This document shows positions 37,771 through 47,793 of a stretch of DNA of 64,000 bases, piece by piece (position 1 is the first letter of the stretch; every line of letters begins with the position of its first letter). The position numbers and the translations under genes are program-made. Origin of the DNA: Bacillus sp. SM2101 (GTDB lineage: Bacteria > Bacillota > Bacilli > Bacillales > SM2101); the NCBI RefSeq assembly GCF_018588585.1, contig NZ_JAEUFG010000001.1:186001-250000 (forward strand). The letters are read 5' to 3'. The notes beneath the pieces were generated by a model. It made no database searches. It was given only the letters and a program-made list of their open reading frames with translations, and was not told the origin of the DNA.

Positions 37771-37813
37771 AATCAATACCTCCATTTTGTGATGTCATTG
37801 GGGCTTCGTGATA

Positions 37814-37862
37814 ACTCCACAGCATATGTATGGAGTACTCAGGTGGCGTCATTTTGCCACCT
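37814..37862 (-). other. Two adjacent hairpins between bcd and buk
   Basis: ACTCCA/TGGAGT (37814-37836) and AGGTGGC/GCCACCT (37841-37862) each form a stem. Neither has a T-run on the transcribed strand, so they look like stabilising or processing structures in the operon message rather than terminators. Role inferred. Confidence 0.45.
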
Positions 37863-37949
37863 AATTTTCCAATTAATCTTTAGCAATGATTACTCTATTG
37901 ACAATTGCTAAAATTTATCCACGTTTACCCTCATCACAAGCTTCCTATT

Positions 37950-39050
37950 TTAGCGATTTCGTCTACTTAGAATGTGATGTTCATTTCGTAAGAACTGGCT
38001 ACGTGAATTTCTCATACGTTCAATGCGCTCTTCAGCTAAACGATCAGCAGCTACATAAGTTGGAATACGATCACGATTTGCTATTTCAATGACTTTTTCT
38101 ATATTATTATAAATCGTTTCTACTTTTTTCATAGCGCGGTCACGGTTATAACCATTTAATTCATCTGCCACGTTCATTACTCCGCCAGCATTAATCACGT
38201 AATCAGGTGCATATACAATTCCTAAGTCATGAATAGTATCTCCATGACGTGGCTCTCTTAATTGATTATTCGCTGCTCCTGCAATTACTTTTGCTTTCAG
38301 CTTAGGAATAGTATCATCGTTAATCGTTGCACCAAGAGCACACGGTGCATAAATATCGCAGTCTACACTGTAGATATCATCAGGGTCTACAGCGTGTGCA
38401 CCAAATTGTTCAACTGCTGCTTGCACTGCCTCTTTGTTAATGTCAGTAACGATTAATTGTGCTCCTTCTTCATGAAGGTGTTTACACAAGTTAAAAGCTA
38501 CATTACCGACACCTTGAACAGCGATGACTTTTCCTTCTAACGAATCTGTTCCAAATGCTTCCTTTGCAGCTGCTTTCATTCCGCGATACACGCCGTAAGC
38601 AGTCACAGGTGAAGGATTACCTGATGAACCAAATGCTGGTGAAATACCTGTTACAAAATCTGTTTCTTCATGTATCAAATCCATGTCAGCTACTGTAGTA
38701 CCGACATCCTCTGCAGTAATATAGCGACCATTTAGTCCTTGAATATAGCGGCCAAATGCTCTAAACATTTCTTCATTTTTGTCAGTGCGTGGATCACCAA
38801 TAATAACTGTCTTACCACCACCTAAATTTAAGCCTGCTGCAGCGTTTTTATATGTCATTCCTTTGGCTAAACGTAATGCGTCTTCAATTGCTAATTCCTC
38901 AGAGGCATATGTCCACATTCGAGTCCCACCAAGAGCAGGCCCTAAAGTTGTATCATGAATTGCAATTATAGCCTTTAATCCTGATTGTTTATCTTGACAA
39001 AACACTAATTGCTCATAATCATACTCTTCCATATAAGAAAAAATCTGCAT
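37950..39050 (-). CDS. bcd: Leucine dehydrogenase (branched-chain amino acid dehydrogenase)
   Basis: A 366-residue NAD-dependent enzyme of the Glu/Leu/Phe/Val dehydrogenase family. [10 protein letters not shown] near residue 39 and [19 protein letters not shown] near 66 contain the two catalytic lysines; [13 protein letters not shown] near residue 176 (here written [13 protein letters not shown]) is the NAD Rossmann motif. It deaminates leucine, isoleucine and valine to the keto acids used by the Bkd complex. It lies between ptb and buk, the standard operon position. Confidence 0.95.
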   Translation of the reverse strand: MQIFSYMEEYDYEQLVFCQDKQSGLKAIIAIHDTTLGPALGGTRMWTYASEELAIEDALRLAKGMTYKNAAAGLNLGGGKTVIIGDPRTDKNEEMFRAFGRYIQGLNGRYITAEDVGTTVADMDLIHEETDFVTGISPAFGSSGNPSPVTAYGVYRGMKAAAKEAFGTDSLEGKVIAVQGVGNVAFNLCKHLHEEGAQLIVTDINKEAVQAAVEQFGAHAVDPDDIYSVDCDIYAPCALGATINDDTIPKLKAKVIAGAANNQLREPRHGDTIHDLGIVYAPDYVINAGGVMNVADELNGYNRDRAMKKVETIYNNIEKVIEIANRDRIPTYVAADRLAEERIERMRNSRSQFLRNEHHILSRRNR

Positions 39051-39079
39051 ATTAAAATCCTCCTAAAATTCTAAATTAT

Positions 39080-39982
39080 TTAATGAACAGAACGAATAGC
39101 CAAAGCTAGTGAGTAAAGCTTGCTCTCTGATGAATCTGCTCTTGAAGTTAAAACAATTGGAGCTTTGGCACCAGATATAACAGCCCCCACTTTTGCTTTA
39201 GCAAAGTAAATAAGAGCTTTATAAAGGGCATTTCCCGTTTCAATATTAGGAACAAGTAATATATCTGACATTCCAGCTACTTCACTTACAATACCTTTTT
39301 GTTTAGTAGCATGAACTGAAATAGCATTATCAAGTGCCAATGGACCATCAACAATACAATCTTTAATTTGACCTCTTTTATTCATCTGTGTTAAGGCTGC
39401 TGCGTCAAGTGTAGCTTGCATCACTGGATTAACTACCTCTACAGCACATATTGGAGCTACCTTGGGCTGATTAATGCCAATCGATCGGGCAAGCTGAACT
39501 GCATTTCCTATTATTTGTGCCTTTTGGTCAAGGTTTGGTGCAATATTCATAGCTGCATCAGTTATGAATATAAGTCGATCAAAACCCTCAACCTCAAACA
39601 CTGCATTATGAGATAATACCTTACCTGTTCTAAGCCCCCACTCTTTGTGAAGCACAGCAGATAAAATTAACGAAGTTGAAAGATTTCCTTTCATTAATAC
39701 ATCCGCTTCACCTGAAGAAACGGATTTAACGGCTAGCTCAGCTGCGTGCTCATGTGAATCTGCAGCAATAAGCAAAATTGCTTCACTGTTGACATCGTCA
39801 GGAGCTAACTCCTGAAGCAATTGTTTCATCTTCACTTCATCACCAAATAGTCGAAAATTAGCTAAGTTTTTTCGAAGTGCTCCCACTACTGCTTCAATGA
39901 TTTCTTTGTCCTCAGCAACTGCAACTGCTACAGTTTTTTTGGGAGACATTGTAGCTTGCTCAATTAATAGGTCCAATTTCAT
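39080..39982 (-). CDS. ptb: Phosphate butyryltransferase
   Basis: A 300-residue PTA/PTB-family acyltransferase converting butyryl- or branched acyl-CoA and phosphate to the acyl phosphate used by Buk. ADVLMKGNLSTSLILSAVL near residue 86 and LLVPNIETGNALYKAL near 237 are family blocks, and the C-terminal GAKAPIVLTSRADSSESK is conserved in this family. The frame extends to 40051, but a sigma-54 promoter at 40063-40078 would start RNA about there, so the ATG at 39982 is the sensible start. First gene of the operon. Confidence 0.92.
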   Translation of the reverse strand: MKLDLLIEQATMSPKKTVAVAVAEDKEIIEAVVGALRKNLANFRLFGDEVKMKQLLQELAPDDVNSEAILLIAADSHEHAAELAVKSVSSGEADVLMKGNLSTSLILSAVLHKEWGLRTGKVLSHNAVFEVEGFDRLIFITDAAMNIAPNLDQKAQIIGNAVQLARSIGINQPKVAPICAVEVVNPVMQATLDAAALTQMNKRGQIKDCIVDGPLALDNAISVHATKQKGIVSEVAGMSDILLVPNIETGNALYKALIYFAKAKVGAVISGAKAPIVLTSRADSSESKLYSLALAIRSVH

Positions 39983-40062
39983 GTAATCTACTTCAACCCT
40001 TTCATAAGAATTACTTGAGCTAATCCTACTTTCTGAGTATATTGTTCTCATATGTTTATATT

Positions 40063-40078
40063 TGCAAGAAGCATGCCA
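40063..40078 (-). promoter_or_regulatory. Sigma-54 (SigL) promoter of the ptb-bkd operon
   Basis: TGGCATGCTTCTTGCA on the minus strand fits the -24/-12 consensus TGGCAC-N5-TTGCA with one mismatch and correct spacing. It lies just upstream of ptb and 80 bp past bkdR, which encodes the matching activator type. A palindrome (AAATTCAA/TTGAAATTT, 40140-40159) about 70 bp upstream could be an activator site. Confidence 0.85.
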
Positions 40079-40157
40079 TAAAAAGAATGATAAGTAATTG
40101 TTTAATTAAGTTATGTTTCACAACATGCACTGCGCAAAAAAATTCAAAACTTGAAAT

Positions 40158-42230
40158 TTATTGCATGCTTTTTATTGCAATATTATATTTTTCAATTTTA
40201 TAATATAAATTCCGTAATGAAACACCCAGAGATTTTGCTGTGGCAGTTTTATTCCCGTTGTTGTTCGTTAAAACTTGTTCAATAATAGCCCCTTCATAAT
40301 TCTCTAACATTTCTGATAACGTTTGATCATTTTGCGTAGGTATAGTGATAAGAGATGCGTCAGCTTTGTTAGCTATTTCAGGTTCAAGAGTAGGAACATG
40401 TTTAAGTCCTATATGAACTTCATTAAATTTCATAAAGATCATTGCTCGTCCAATAATATTCTCTAATTCTCTAACATTTCCCGGCCAATTGTATGTATGA
40501 AAGTAATCAAGCACTTCCAAGTCTAAACCTTCTACATTTCTTCCATATTCTTGGTTTATTTTACGAAGAAGGTGTTCGCATAATGCTGGTAAGTCTTGTT
40601 TCCTATTTCGTAAAGGAGGAATTTGTATAGGTAACTTATTCAAGCGATAAAATAAATCTTCCCGAAAAGACCCATCAGCTATAGCCATTTCAAGATTCAC
40701 ATTTGTTGCAGCTATTATTCTTACGTTAATTGGAATGGGCTGCGTTCCTCCAACTTTAATAATTTCATTTTCCTGTAGCACCCTTAATAACTTTGCTTGT
40801 GTATTAGGCGATAGCTCACCTATCTCATCTAAGAAAATACTACCATTATTCGCTTCTTCAAACAGACCTCTTTTCCCACCACGTTTCGCTCCTGAAAAAG
40901 CTCCTTCTACATAACCAAACAATTCACTCTCTAGGAGTGTTTCAGATAAAGCCGCACAATTGACACGTATAAATTTATTAAACTTTCGATTACTTGCGTT
41001 ATGAATCGCATGTGCAAATAGTTCTTTACCAGTTCCTGACTCACCCCGTAATAGTACTGTAGCAGGTGTGATTGCTCCAAGTTTCGCTTGTTGGATAGCA
41101 AATTCCATCTCTTCAGATTGACCAATGATATCATCAAATGAATACTTTGCTTCTAACGTACGAATAATTTGCCTTGCTCTATTTAATTCAGTAGTTAATT
41201 GCTGAATTTCAGAAACATCATGGATGACACCAACGCTCCCTTTTAATTTCCCATCCACAATAATAGGTGCAACATTTACTAAGACATCTCTCTTATTAGG
41301 GCCAACCTTCATCCTAACCCCTCTAACAGGTCTTCTCGTATTCAGCACTTTCATGTGAACACTTTCACCTTCTGAAATATCTGCAGTAGCAGGTTTTCCG
41401 ATCACCTCATCTTCTGTTAACCCCGTAATCTTTGTATAGGCACGGTTAATTAGTAAGCCAATACCGTTCTCATTCACTACTGAGATTGCTTCTTCAGATG
41501 ATTGAATAATTGCTCCTAGCATTGTTTGAATCTCTTTCAGGTTAGTTATTTCTTCGGCTAGTTTTACTGCATCAGTTATATCCTTAAATACAGCAACCGC
41601 CCCATATAGGACACCTGCTTCATTAATAATAGGTATTCTTGTCGTAATAATTTTCTTACCATTACTTAATATAAGCTCCTGATTAATTTCAGTTTGCCTC
41701 GTTTTCATCACTCTAGTCAGTTGACTTGCAGGTATGATTTCCTCAATCGGCTTCCCTATCACATCTTCTTTACTCAAGCCAACAATTCGTTCAGCACTTC
41801 TGTTAAACAAAACAATATTTGTGTCGAAATTGATCACTATCATACCATCATGAGTGGAATTTAAAATTAAATCATGCTTATCTGATTCGTTTTTTAATTT
41901 AGTAATTAACCCTTCTTTTTGCTCCATTAACTGGGCAGTTATATAAGCAACAGCTCCAGGGATTAACACTGTTTTTTTAGTTCTTACTTCACGAATTTCT
42001 TCAAAAACCTTTTCACTACCTGTTGCTTCTATAACAACATCAATCTCACTTGTTAAAAACTCTCGCCAATTACTCCCAGTACGAATACTCAAATCTCTTG
42101 CCATCTTCAATCCAATCGCGGTAGGCTTAATATCGACAACCGCTACAACTTCCATTATCTCTGTTTCTTGTAATATTTTTAGAATTGCCGAGCCACCCTT
42201 TCCAGCCCCAACAATCAACGCTTTTTTCAT
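40158..42230 (-). CDS. bkdR: Sigma-54-dependent transcriptional activator BkdR
   Basis: A 690-residue enhancer-binding protein. The N-terminus has a Rossmann-like motif, [18 protein letters not shown], in a roughly 110-residue domain; two PAS-type domains follow (about 125-340). The central AAA+ domain has Walker A GESGTGKE near 397, the sigma-54 contact loop GAFSGA near 462, Walker [12 protein letters not shown] near 484, and a C-terminal Fis-type helix-turn-helix ([20 protein letters not shown]). It activates the sigma-54 promoter before ptb. The ATG at 42230 is chosen over an upstream GTG by spacing from GAGG. Confidence 0.94.
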   Translation of the reverse strand: MKKALIVGAGKGGSAILKILQETEIMEVVAVVDIKPTAIGLKMARDLSIRTGSNWREFLTSEIDVVIEATGSEKVFEEIREVRTKKTVLIPGAVAYITAQLMEQKEGLITKLKNESDKHDLILNSTHDGMIVINFDTNIVLFNRSAERIVGLSKEDVIGKPIEEIIPASQLTRVMKTRQTEINQELILSNGKKIITTRIPIINEAGVLYGAVAVFKDITDAVKLAEEITNLKEIQTMLGAIIQSSEEAISVVNENGIGLLINRAYTKITGLTEDEVIGKPATADISEGESVHMKVLNTRRPVRGVRMKVGPNKRDVLVNVAPIIVDGKLKGSVGVIHDVSEIQQLTTELNRARQIIRTLEAKYSFDDIIGQSEEMEFAIQQAKLGAITPATVLLRGESGTGKELFAHAIHNASNRKFNKFIRVNCAALSETLLESELFGYVEGAFSGAKRGGKRGLFEEANNGSIFLDEIGELSPNTQAKLLRVLQENEIIKVGGTQPIPINVRIIAATNVNLEMAIADGSFREDLFYRLNKLPIQIPPLRNRKQDLPALCEHLLRKINQEYGRNVEGLDLEVLDYFHTYNWPGNVRELENIIGRAMIFMKFNEVHIGLKHVPTLEPEIANKADASLITIPTQNDQTLSEMLENYEGAIIEQVLTNNNGNKTATAKSLGVSLRNLYYKIEKYNIAIKSMQ

Positions 42231-42368
42231 GAACAACACACCTCTACGGCCTCTTTGAAATAAATTACATACTTCTCAACAAAATATATGCAATATCTTT
42301 CACTAACATATCATACCGTTTTTTTAACTGCTTGACAAATAAATTAGAAGAGTTATTCTTTTTTTAGA

Positions 42369-42496
42369 GCACTGTTTTGCATTACTTGTAGTTGCCATAC
42401 TAAGAACTAAATTCATATTTGATTAGCGTTCACGAGACCATTTTCTAATCGTACAAATTTAGGAAATAGCAACAAAACTTGTAATAGAGAAACTCC
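42369..42496. repeat. Dispersed palindromic repeat, copy D (diverged)
   Basis: A 128-bp stretch before yqzF with family-like ends: CACTGTTTTGCATTAC then TAGTTGC on the left, and on the right AATAGCAACAAAACTTGTAA followed by TAGAGAAACTCC. It lies in the divergent gap between bkdR and yqzF. Similarity is lower than between copies A and B. Confidence 0.45.
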
Positions 42497-42514
42497 ATTG
42501 AAAGGATTAATACG

Positions 42515-42763
42515 ATGAAACGAATCATTGCATTATTAGTATTATTAATACCAGGAATTTTATCGGCCCTTGGAATTAAATTAATGAGGGATATGCTCTT
42601 CAATATATTACAGAAACCTTTTCCTTTTTTATGGCTTCAATTTCTCGTAGGGTTCATCATGTTTATAGCTGGTTTAGTATTTGTTGCCGGCTTTATACTG
42701 CACCGAGACCGTAAACGAAATAAAGTACAACCACGCTTACAGCAAAATAGTAAGATAAAATAA
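42515..42763 (+). CDS. yqzF: DUF2627 small membrane protein (YqzF)
   Basis: An 82-residue protein with two hydrophobic segments (about residues 3-25 and 38-63) and a basic C-terminal tail (HRDRKRNKVQPR). The sequence matches the DUF2627 family, which includes B. subtilis YqzF encoded next to bkdR, the same position as here. Function unknown. The ATG follows GAAAGGAT. It may be cotranscribed with yycC, 70 bp downstream. Confidence 0.85.
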   Translation: MKRIIALLVLLIPGILSALGIKLMRDMLFNILQKPFPFLWLQFLVGFIMFIAGLVFVAGFILHRDRKRNKVQPRLQQNSKIK

Positions 42764-42833
42764 CTGAGGACAGCTAGACATGTTGATTTGGTCAAATTCT
42801 CATTAACAATGAATATCTGGAGGTGCATGTTAA

Positions 42834-42980
42834 ATGAATCCACATCAAATATCTCTTGAAACTGCTCAAAAGCTTGCAAGCACGCTAAATATTCCAATAG
42901 AACAAATTATGCATATGCCAAAGCATATTCTTGTTCAAAAAATGGCTGAAGCAGAGAAAAAAAAAGACGACAAGGAGTAA
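42834..42980 (+). CDS. YycC-family small protein
   Basis: A 48-codon gene. The protein opens MNPHQISLETAQKLASTL, continues with IPIEQIMHMPKHIL near residues 26-39, and ends in a charged Lys/Glu/Asp tail. It resembles B. subtilis YycC, a small soluble protein of unknown function. GGAGGTG lies eight bases before the ATG, and the stop codon sits in the loop of a strong terminator, both supporting a real gene. A predicted frame shifted across its end is a shadow. Confidence 0.82.
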   Translation: MNPHQISLETAQKLASTLNIPIEQIMHMPKHILVQKMAEAEKKKDDKE

Positions 42981-43006
42981 GCTATACTCCTTGTCGTCTT
43001 TTTCTC
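42962..43006. terminator. Bidirectional terminator after yycC
   Basis: AAAGACGACAAGGAG pairs with CTCCTTGTCGTCTTT around a short loop that begins with the yycC stop codon, and T-runs follow on both strands. It also suits the convergent FapA-family gene. Confidence 0.88.
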
Positions 43007-43039
43007 ACAATTGCTTAGTTTATTATTTTTTATGTCGTA

Positions 43040-44614
43040 TCAATCAATATGTAGTTGTTTATCCACTACATAGAAAACTCCTTTACTTGGACTTTTCAAT
43101 TTCTTTGTTTGTTTCTTAATTTGGATAAACGTTTCCGGATAAACCTTTTGAAAGATCGATACTTGCCCATCACCTTTTAAATTTAACAATTCGGTTAACC
43201 CTTTTCGAGATTGTTCAAAGTTTGAAACTTCTGTAACTTGTTCATCAAATTTATGTCTCAAGCGATCATACTCTTGGTCATTCTCTACTAAATCACTATG
43301 ATTATAGTTGTCAAGAAGCATTTTTGTTGATTCTGTTTTTTGAACTGCTTTTTTATAATTTTTAAGAAGTTCTTCCAACTCTTTTTTAATCTCATCACGA
43401 TCAAAACCCTCTACAATAACAACTGTTGGTTTTTCCATTTCATTTCCTATAAAACCCGCTGTAACACTTGCTCTTGCTTCTACTTCCCCTCCAATAATTT
43501 TCCCCTTATATTCATGGGCATATAAATTAGTTGCCTTTATAGTACACCCAATTGCATAGTAACCGACATTAATATTTCGTTTTGAAGTTAGCGTACACTC
43601 ATTTGCATATTTAACAAAAATATCTTGTCCTGAAACAATGTTCGTAACACCTTTTCCAAACACACCACCTTTAATAAATACATCACCTGTTTTAGATTGA
43701 ATTAATTTAACCCTACTTATGCCGATTTCACTCATAATAGAAATATCCTTCGTTGCAATTACCGAATATCCATCTTGTACAATACCTTTTATCGTAACAC
43801 TTCCATCAAAATTTATATTTCCGGTCTCGACACCAACATCACCATTAATGACTAAATGGTCGCCTATAGATAACTTCCCGTTTTCTATTTGTACCACACC
43901 ATCAATAACAGCTCTTAATACAACTTTCCCGTTTTCTAACTCTTCCTTTTTAACCGTTTTTTTATCATAATATAAAACTTTATCTTTTCCTTTTTTCGGG
44001 AATAACAGACTTCCTAAAACTGTTCGTCCAGCTTTCCCCGTTGTTGGTGGAATTTTTTCTCCAAGCCATTCTCCTGCTTCTACTACATCGATAAAATTCA
44101 TATCAAAATAATCAGCTTTCCCATCTTCTCTAATTGTTGGCTTTCTTTCAGACATCTTATAATATGAAACAATAGAATCTTCCCCATTAACTGGTTCAAC
44201 ACCTCTTGCAACAACAATATCTTTTTTGGCTTCTAATTGTTGGTGTAGAACATCTAGGGAAATACCATCTGTTACCCTTTTAGAATGTAGAAGTTCTATT
44301 GCTTTAGGAATATATAATAATTTATTCTCATTTAATTCTTCATTTGAACAATGAAAGTGAATTGTCGCAACCATTTTGTCCTGTGAAATTTTGCAAGTAA
44401 CCAGTGGTTTTAACTCACCAATCTGCACAGTTTCACATGTAGCTTCTTTAATCGCTTGTTTCAGCAGTAAAAATTTCGAAATGTTGATTCGTGGATACTT
44501 AGTTAATAGACTATTAAACTCAGTCATTGTATAACCAGCCTTAAACACATTAATAAAAACTTTTGAATCATCATCAACTGTTATTATAAAAAAGTTATTT
44601 TTTAAGAGTTCCAT
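43040..44614 (-). CDS. FapA/DUF342 family polymer-forming protein
   Basis: A 524-residue protein of the FapA (DUF342) family. The N-terminal half has EPVNGEDSIVSYYK near residue 138 and GEWLGEKIPPTTGKAGRTVLG near 183. The middle (about 240-390) is a repeated short-strand pattern (GDHLVINGDVGVETGNINF and similar) typical of a right-handed beta-helix, and the C-terminal part (about 395-480) is a charged coiled coil. Some members act in cell-surface or polarity functions, but the role here is unknown. Its neighbour on the minus strand is spo0A, 728 bp upstream. Confidence 0.82.
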   Translation of the reverse strand: MELLKNNFFIITVDDDSKVFINVFKAGYTMTEFNSLLTKYPRINISKFLLLKQAIKEATCETVQIGELKPLVTCKISQDKMVATIHFHCSNEELNENKLLYIPKAIELLHSKRVTDGISLDVLHQQLEAKKDIVVARGVEPVNGEDSIVSYYKMSERKPTIREDGKADYFDMNFIDVVEAGEWLGEKIPPTTGKAGRTVLGSLLFPKKGKDKVLYYDKKTVKKEELENGKVVLRAVIDGVVQIENGKLSIGDHLVINGDVGVETGNINFDGSVTIKGIVQDGYSVIATKDISIMSEIGISRVKLIQSKTGDVFIKGGVFGKGVTNIVSGQDIFVKYANECTLTSKRNINVGYYAIGCTIKATNLYAHEYKGKIIGGEVEARASVTAGFIGNEMEKPTVVIVEGFDRDEIKKELEELLKNYKKAVQKTESTKMLLDNYNHSDLVENDQEYDRLRHKFDEQVTEVSNFEQSRKGLTELLNLKGDGQVSIFQKVYPETFIQIKKQTKKLKSPSKGVFYVVDKQLHID

Positions 44615-45342
44615 TTCTAGGATACACCTTTCATTATATAATTTAGTAATAAATCAAGTTATTAGTAACACCCGTTCTTAATTTTATGTATATGGAAAAA
44701 TAAAACTTTACCAATAAACTCTTATAATTGAATCTTAATACTTGAATAGTTACTTATCAATAATCCATTTATACTATTATTTAGAAATAGAATTTTTTTT
44801 ATTTCCAAGCAATATTTGTTATTTAGACAAAGGTTAATGAACAGATAAAATTTTCAGGTATTATTTACTGTTAAATAATTATAAATATTAAAACTATGGT
44901 AGATTAGAACGAGTCTATTTTTTCAGATATGATACAAATTTATATAGTTGGAACTACTACTTAAGTATATATAATTCGAAGTTTAAAAGGAGAAAATAAA
45001 ACAAAAAAATGTCTATTTCGATTTATCAACATTGAATGACATCAGAAACCATGCAAACATCACTCCAATAGGCTGATTTATTGAAAAAAATACTTCATGC
45101 AAATTTCGTTAACCTTCAAATGTTTATTCAACTATACGAAACAGTGTAATGAAACAACAGAATGTTGCACTGTACTAGAACTAAAGAATATTTGTAAATA
45201 TTTATGGTATTTACACAACAAAAAAGCCCCCTTAAAAAAGAGAACTTAAATACATTTATATTGGCATTAGTACTTTTCTTGTTAATTACATCTTATTTAT
45301 AGGATTTTTTCACTTATAATTTGTTTAATTACCCTTACCCTT
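44615..45342. other. AT-rich intergenic stretch without a recognisable gene
   Basis: This 728-bp gap between spo0A and the FapA-family gene has no credible coding frame, RNA gene or terminator. It is noticeably AT-rich. An AAAAGGAG site near 44990 precedes only an eight-codon frame. The gap must contain the promoter of the FapA-family gene, but none was identified with confidence. Confidence 0.5.
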
Positions 45343-46128
45343 TCAAGAAGCTTTATGCTCTAAACGCAGCTTATCAGCAACCATAGCAATGAATTCTGAA
45401 TTGGTAGGCTTAGCTTTTGACATACTGACTGTATAACCGAACAATGACGAGATTGATTCAATATTGCCTCGACTCCATGCAACTTCTATTGCATGACGAA
45501 TTGCTCGTTCTACTCTACTTGCTGTAGTGTTATATTTTTTTGCAATATCAGGGTAAAGTACTTTAGTAATTGACCCTAATAGTTCAATATCGTTATACAC
45601 CATTGATATCGCTTCACGAAGGTATAAGTATCCTTTAATATGTGCAGGGACACCGATTTCATGGATAATACTTGTAATACTTGCATCAAGATTTTTATGC
45701 TTAGACTCATTTTGTGTGCGATACAATGTTGTTGTTTGTTTAACATGTGTAAGACCTTTACCACTAACTTGGCGAATATGACTAATTAAATTTTCCATAT
45801 CAAAAGGTTTTAAAATAAAATATGAGGCCCCTAATTCCACAGCTTTTTTAGTAACATCCTCTTGACCAAAAGCTGTTAGCATAATGACATTTGGTTGATT
45901 CTCTCTTTGTTCACGGATTTTTTCAAGGACAGCTAAACCATCTAAATGAGGCATAATAATGTCCAAAACCAATACATCAGGGGTATTATTTTTTAAAATA
46001 TCCAAGCAGTCATGCCCGTTATAAGCTACCCCTACAACTTCCATATCATCTTGATTAGCAATATATTGTTCAATTAGGCTTACTAACTCTCTGTTGTCAT
46101 CAATAATACAAACTTTAATTTTTTTCAC
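45343..46128 (-). CDS. spo0A: Sporulation master regulator Spo0A
   Basis: A 261-residue response regulator that commits the cell to sporulation. The receiver domain has the acidic pair in [11 protein letters not shown], the phosphorylated Asp in [13 protein letters not shown] near residue 55, and FILKPFDM near 104. The C-terminal DNA-binding domain has [18 protein letters not shown] and the recognition-helix region [19 protein letters not shown] near 217. Full length. It lies downstream of spoIVB with a terminator between, as in B. subtilis, and Spo0A boxes precede it. Confidence 0.98.
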   Translation of the reverse strand: MKKIKVCIIDDNRELVSLIEQYIANQDDMEVVGVAYNGHDCLDILKNNTPDVLVLDIIMPHLDGLAVLEKIREQRENQPNVIMLTAFGQEDVTKKAVELGASYFILKPFDMENLISHIRQVSGKGLTHVKQTTTLYRTQNESKHKNLDASITSIIHEIGVPAHIKGYLYLREAISMVYNDIELLGSITKVLYPDIAKKYNTTASRVERAIRHAIEVAWSRGNIESISSLFGYTVSMSKAKPTNSEFIAMVADKLRLEHKAS

Positions 46129-46302
46129 ACACTTTCCTCCTCGAACTCCAAATAAAATCAGGATTCATTATTTTCTGACTTCAGTGTAATGGAACATTTC
46201 GACGACATAACATGAAATCCCTTTAATTTTTTAAAAATAATATAAAATCTCTAAAATCTATACTTTTCTCCCAAAACCTTTATTATCCTATGTTTTTCAT
46301 TA

Positions 46303-46333
46303 TTCGACAAATAACAAAAAACTTTTTGTCGAA
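46303..46333. promoter_or_regulatory. Two exact Spo0A boxes upstream of spo0A
   Basis: TTCGACA (46303-46309; TGTCGAA on the minus strand) and TGTCGAA (46327-46333) are exact and face each other with 17 bp between. A third near match (6 of 7) lies at 46198-46204. Together they fit autoregulation of spo0A. A sigma-H promoter is expected but was not firmly located. Confidence 0.65.
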
Positions 46334-46360
46334 ATACGTATTTCAGTTAAAGCATTATGT

Positions 46361-46388
46361 AAAAAACGAGCTGTTTTAGCTCGCTTTT
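46361..46388 (-). terminator. Terminator overlapping the spoIVB stop codon
   Basis: On the minus strand AGCGAGCT pairs with AGCTCGTT and is followed by TTTTT. The spoIVB stop (TAA) lies at the end of the first arm, so the gene and its terminator overlap. Confidence 0.82.
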
Positions 46389-47665
46389 TGTTGATTTTTT
46401 TCGTAAATGTCAATCCCTGCTTCATTTAGCATCCATTCAATATGAACGCCATACCCGCTTGTAGGATCATTAACAAATACGTGAGTTACAGCACCAATAA
46501 CCTTTCCATTTTGAATAATAGGACTGCCGCTCATACCTTGAACTATACCACCTGTTTTGCGCAACAGCTTAGGATCTGTAATTTTGATAACCATACCTTT
46601 TATTGCTGGAAATTTTTGTGGAACCGAGCTAATGATTTCAACATCAAATTCCTCAACTTTATCATCATCAACCACAGTTAGTATTTTTGCTGGACCTTCC
46701 TTAACTTCATGTGATAATGCTATTGGTAATGCTTGATCATTAATCCCATTTTTAATTTTTTTAGTTAATTCACCAAAAATTCCAAATGGGCTATTTTTAC
46801 TAATTGTACCAATCTCTTCTTTATCCTTTGAAAACCTTGCTAATTTCTCACCTGGAGTCCCTGTACTCCCTTTTTGAATGGATGTAACAGTCGACCGAAC
46901 AATGTGTCCATCTTGAACTTTAATTGGTTTTTTTGTATCTATGTCTGAAATCACATGACCCAAAGCTCCGTATTTTTTAGAATCAGGATGATAAAATGTC
47001 ATTGTGCCGATTCCTGCAGCTGAATCACGTATATACAGACCTATACGATAGGCGTGATCATTTATATCTTTGATTGGTTGCAAAGTAGTAGTTACTTCAT
47101 CATTATCACGGGAAATTGTTAGTTCAAGCGCTTTTTCTTCTTTCCCAGCCTGTTTAACAAAAGGACCAACATCACTCATTTTTTCTATTTCCTTACCATT
47201 AATTTTAGTAATTAAGTCTCCAATTTTCACACCAGAACTTTCTCCAGGAGACACGCTACCTTCCTCTGTTTCAACTTGATGAAACCCAACTACTAAAACA
47301 CCGATTGAATTTAGCTTGACTCCGATAGACTGTCCACCCGGTATCACCTTTAAATCATTAAGAACATTTACATTGATTTTTTTAATTGGGATACCTGCCA
47401 TCTCTAAAAGCATTTCACCATTTCCAGAAGCTTCACCCATAACGGCTAAACCAGTTTCAGCATTTGAAACTGAAAATACATCATTATCGTTTTGTTGACT
47501 AACTGTTACAGGTAATGTAGAAGGTAGTTTAAGCTGCTGACCTTCAAAAACAATAATATTTTTTGGCAAACCAACATATTCTTTAAATGGACCAAAAAAA
47601 AGTATACTTACCAATGTAACAAGGAGAACAGCACCAACTATTTTTCTTATCTTCTCTGTTATCAA
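46376..47665 (-). CDS. spoIVB: SpoIVB serine peptidase
   Basis: A 429-residue S55 peptidase secreted from the forespore, which triggers processing of pro-sigma-K. An N-terminal hydrophobic anchor (about residues 10-26) precedes a PDZ domain ([19 protein letters not shown] near residue 145) and the catalytic domain with the active-site Ser in [20 protein letters not shown] near residue 374 and a His in [10 protein letters not shown] near 237. The start is a TTG about nine bases after AGGAGAG. It follows recN and precedes spo0A, as in other Bacillus. Confidence 0.95.
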   Translation of the reverse strand: MITEKIRKIVGAVLLVTLVSILFFGPFKEYVGLPKNIIVFEGQQLKLPSTLPVTVSQQNDNDVFSVSNAETGLAVMGEASGNGEMLLEMAGIPIKKINVNVLNDLKVIPGGQSIGVKLNSIGVLVVGFHQVETEEGSVSPGESSGVKIGDLITKINGKEIEKMSDVGPFVKQAGKEEKALELTISRDNDEVTTTLQPIKDINDHAYRIGLYIRDSAAGIGTMTFYHPDSKKYGALGHVISDIDTKKPIKVQDGHIVRSTVTSIQKGSTGTPGEKLARFSKDKEEIGTISKNSPFGIFGELTKKIKNGINDQALPIALSHEVKEGPAKILTVVDDDKVEEFDVEIISSVPQKFPAIKGMVIKITDPKLLRKTGGIVQGMSGSPIIQNGKVIGAVTHVFVNDPTSGYGVHIEWMLNEAGIDIYEKNQQKAS

Positions 47666-47761
47666 TCACTTTCACTCTCCTCGCCCTAACCCACACCAAA
47701 TTAATTACATGGCTACATCATTAATTTAGCCTACTAAGCGAACATTTATAACTATATAACA

Positions 47762-47793
47762 GAGAAAAAGCTAGCCGTTTTTGGATAGCTTTT
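47762..47793 (-). terminator. Terminator downstream of recN
   Basis: On the minus strand AAAAGCTATCC and GGCTAGCTTTTT form a stem with one mismatch ending in a T-run, immediately past the recN stop codon. Confidence 0.75.

Noticed and set aside
44990-45050. AAAAGGAG followed by ATGTCTATTTCG, considered as a small gene.
   Set aside because: The frame stops after eight codons and the spacing is long.
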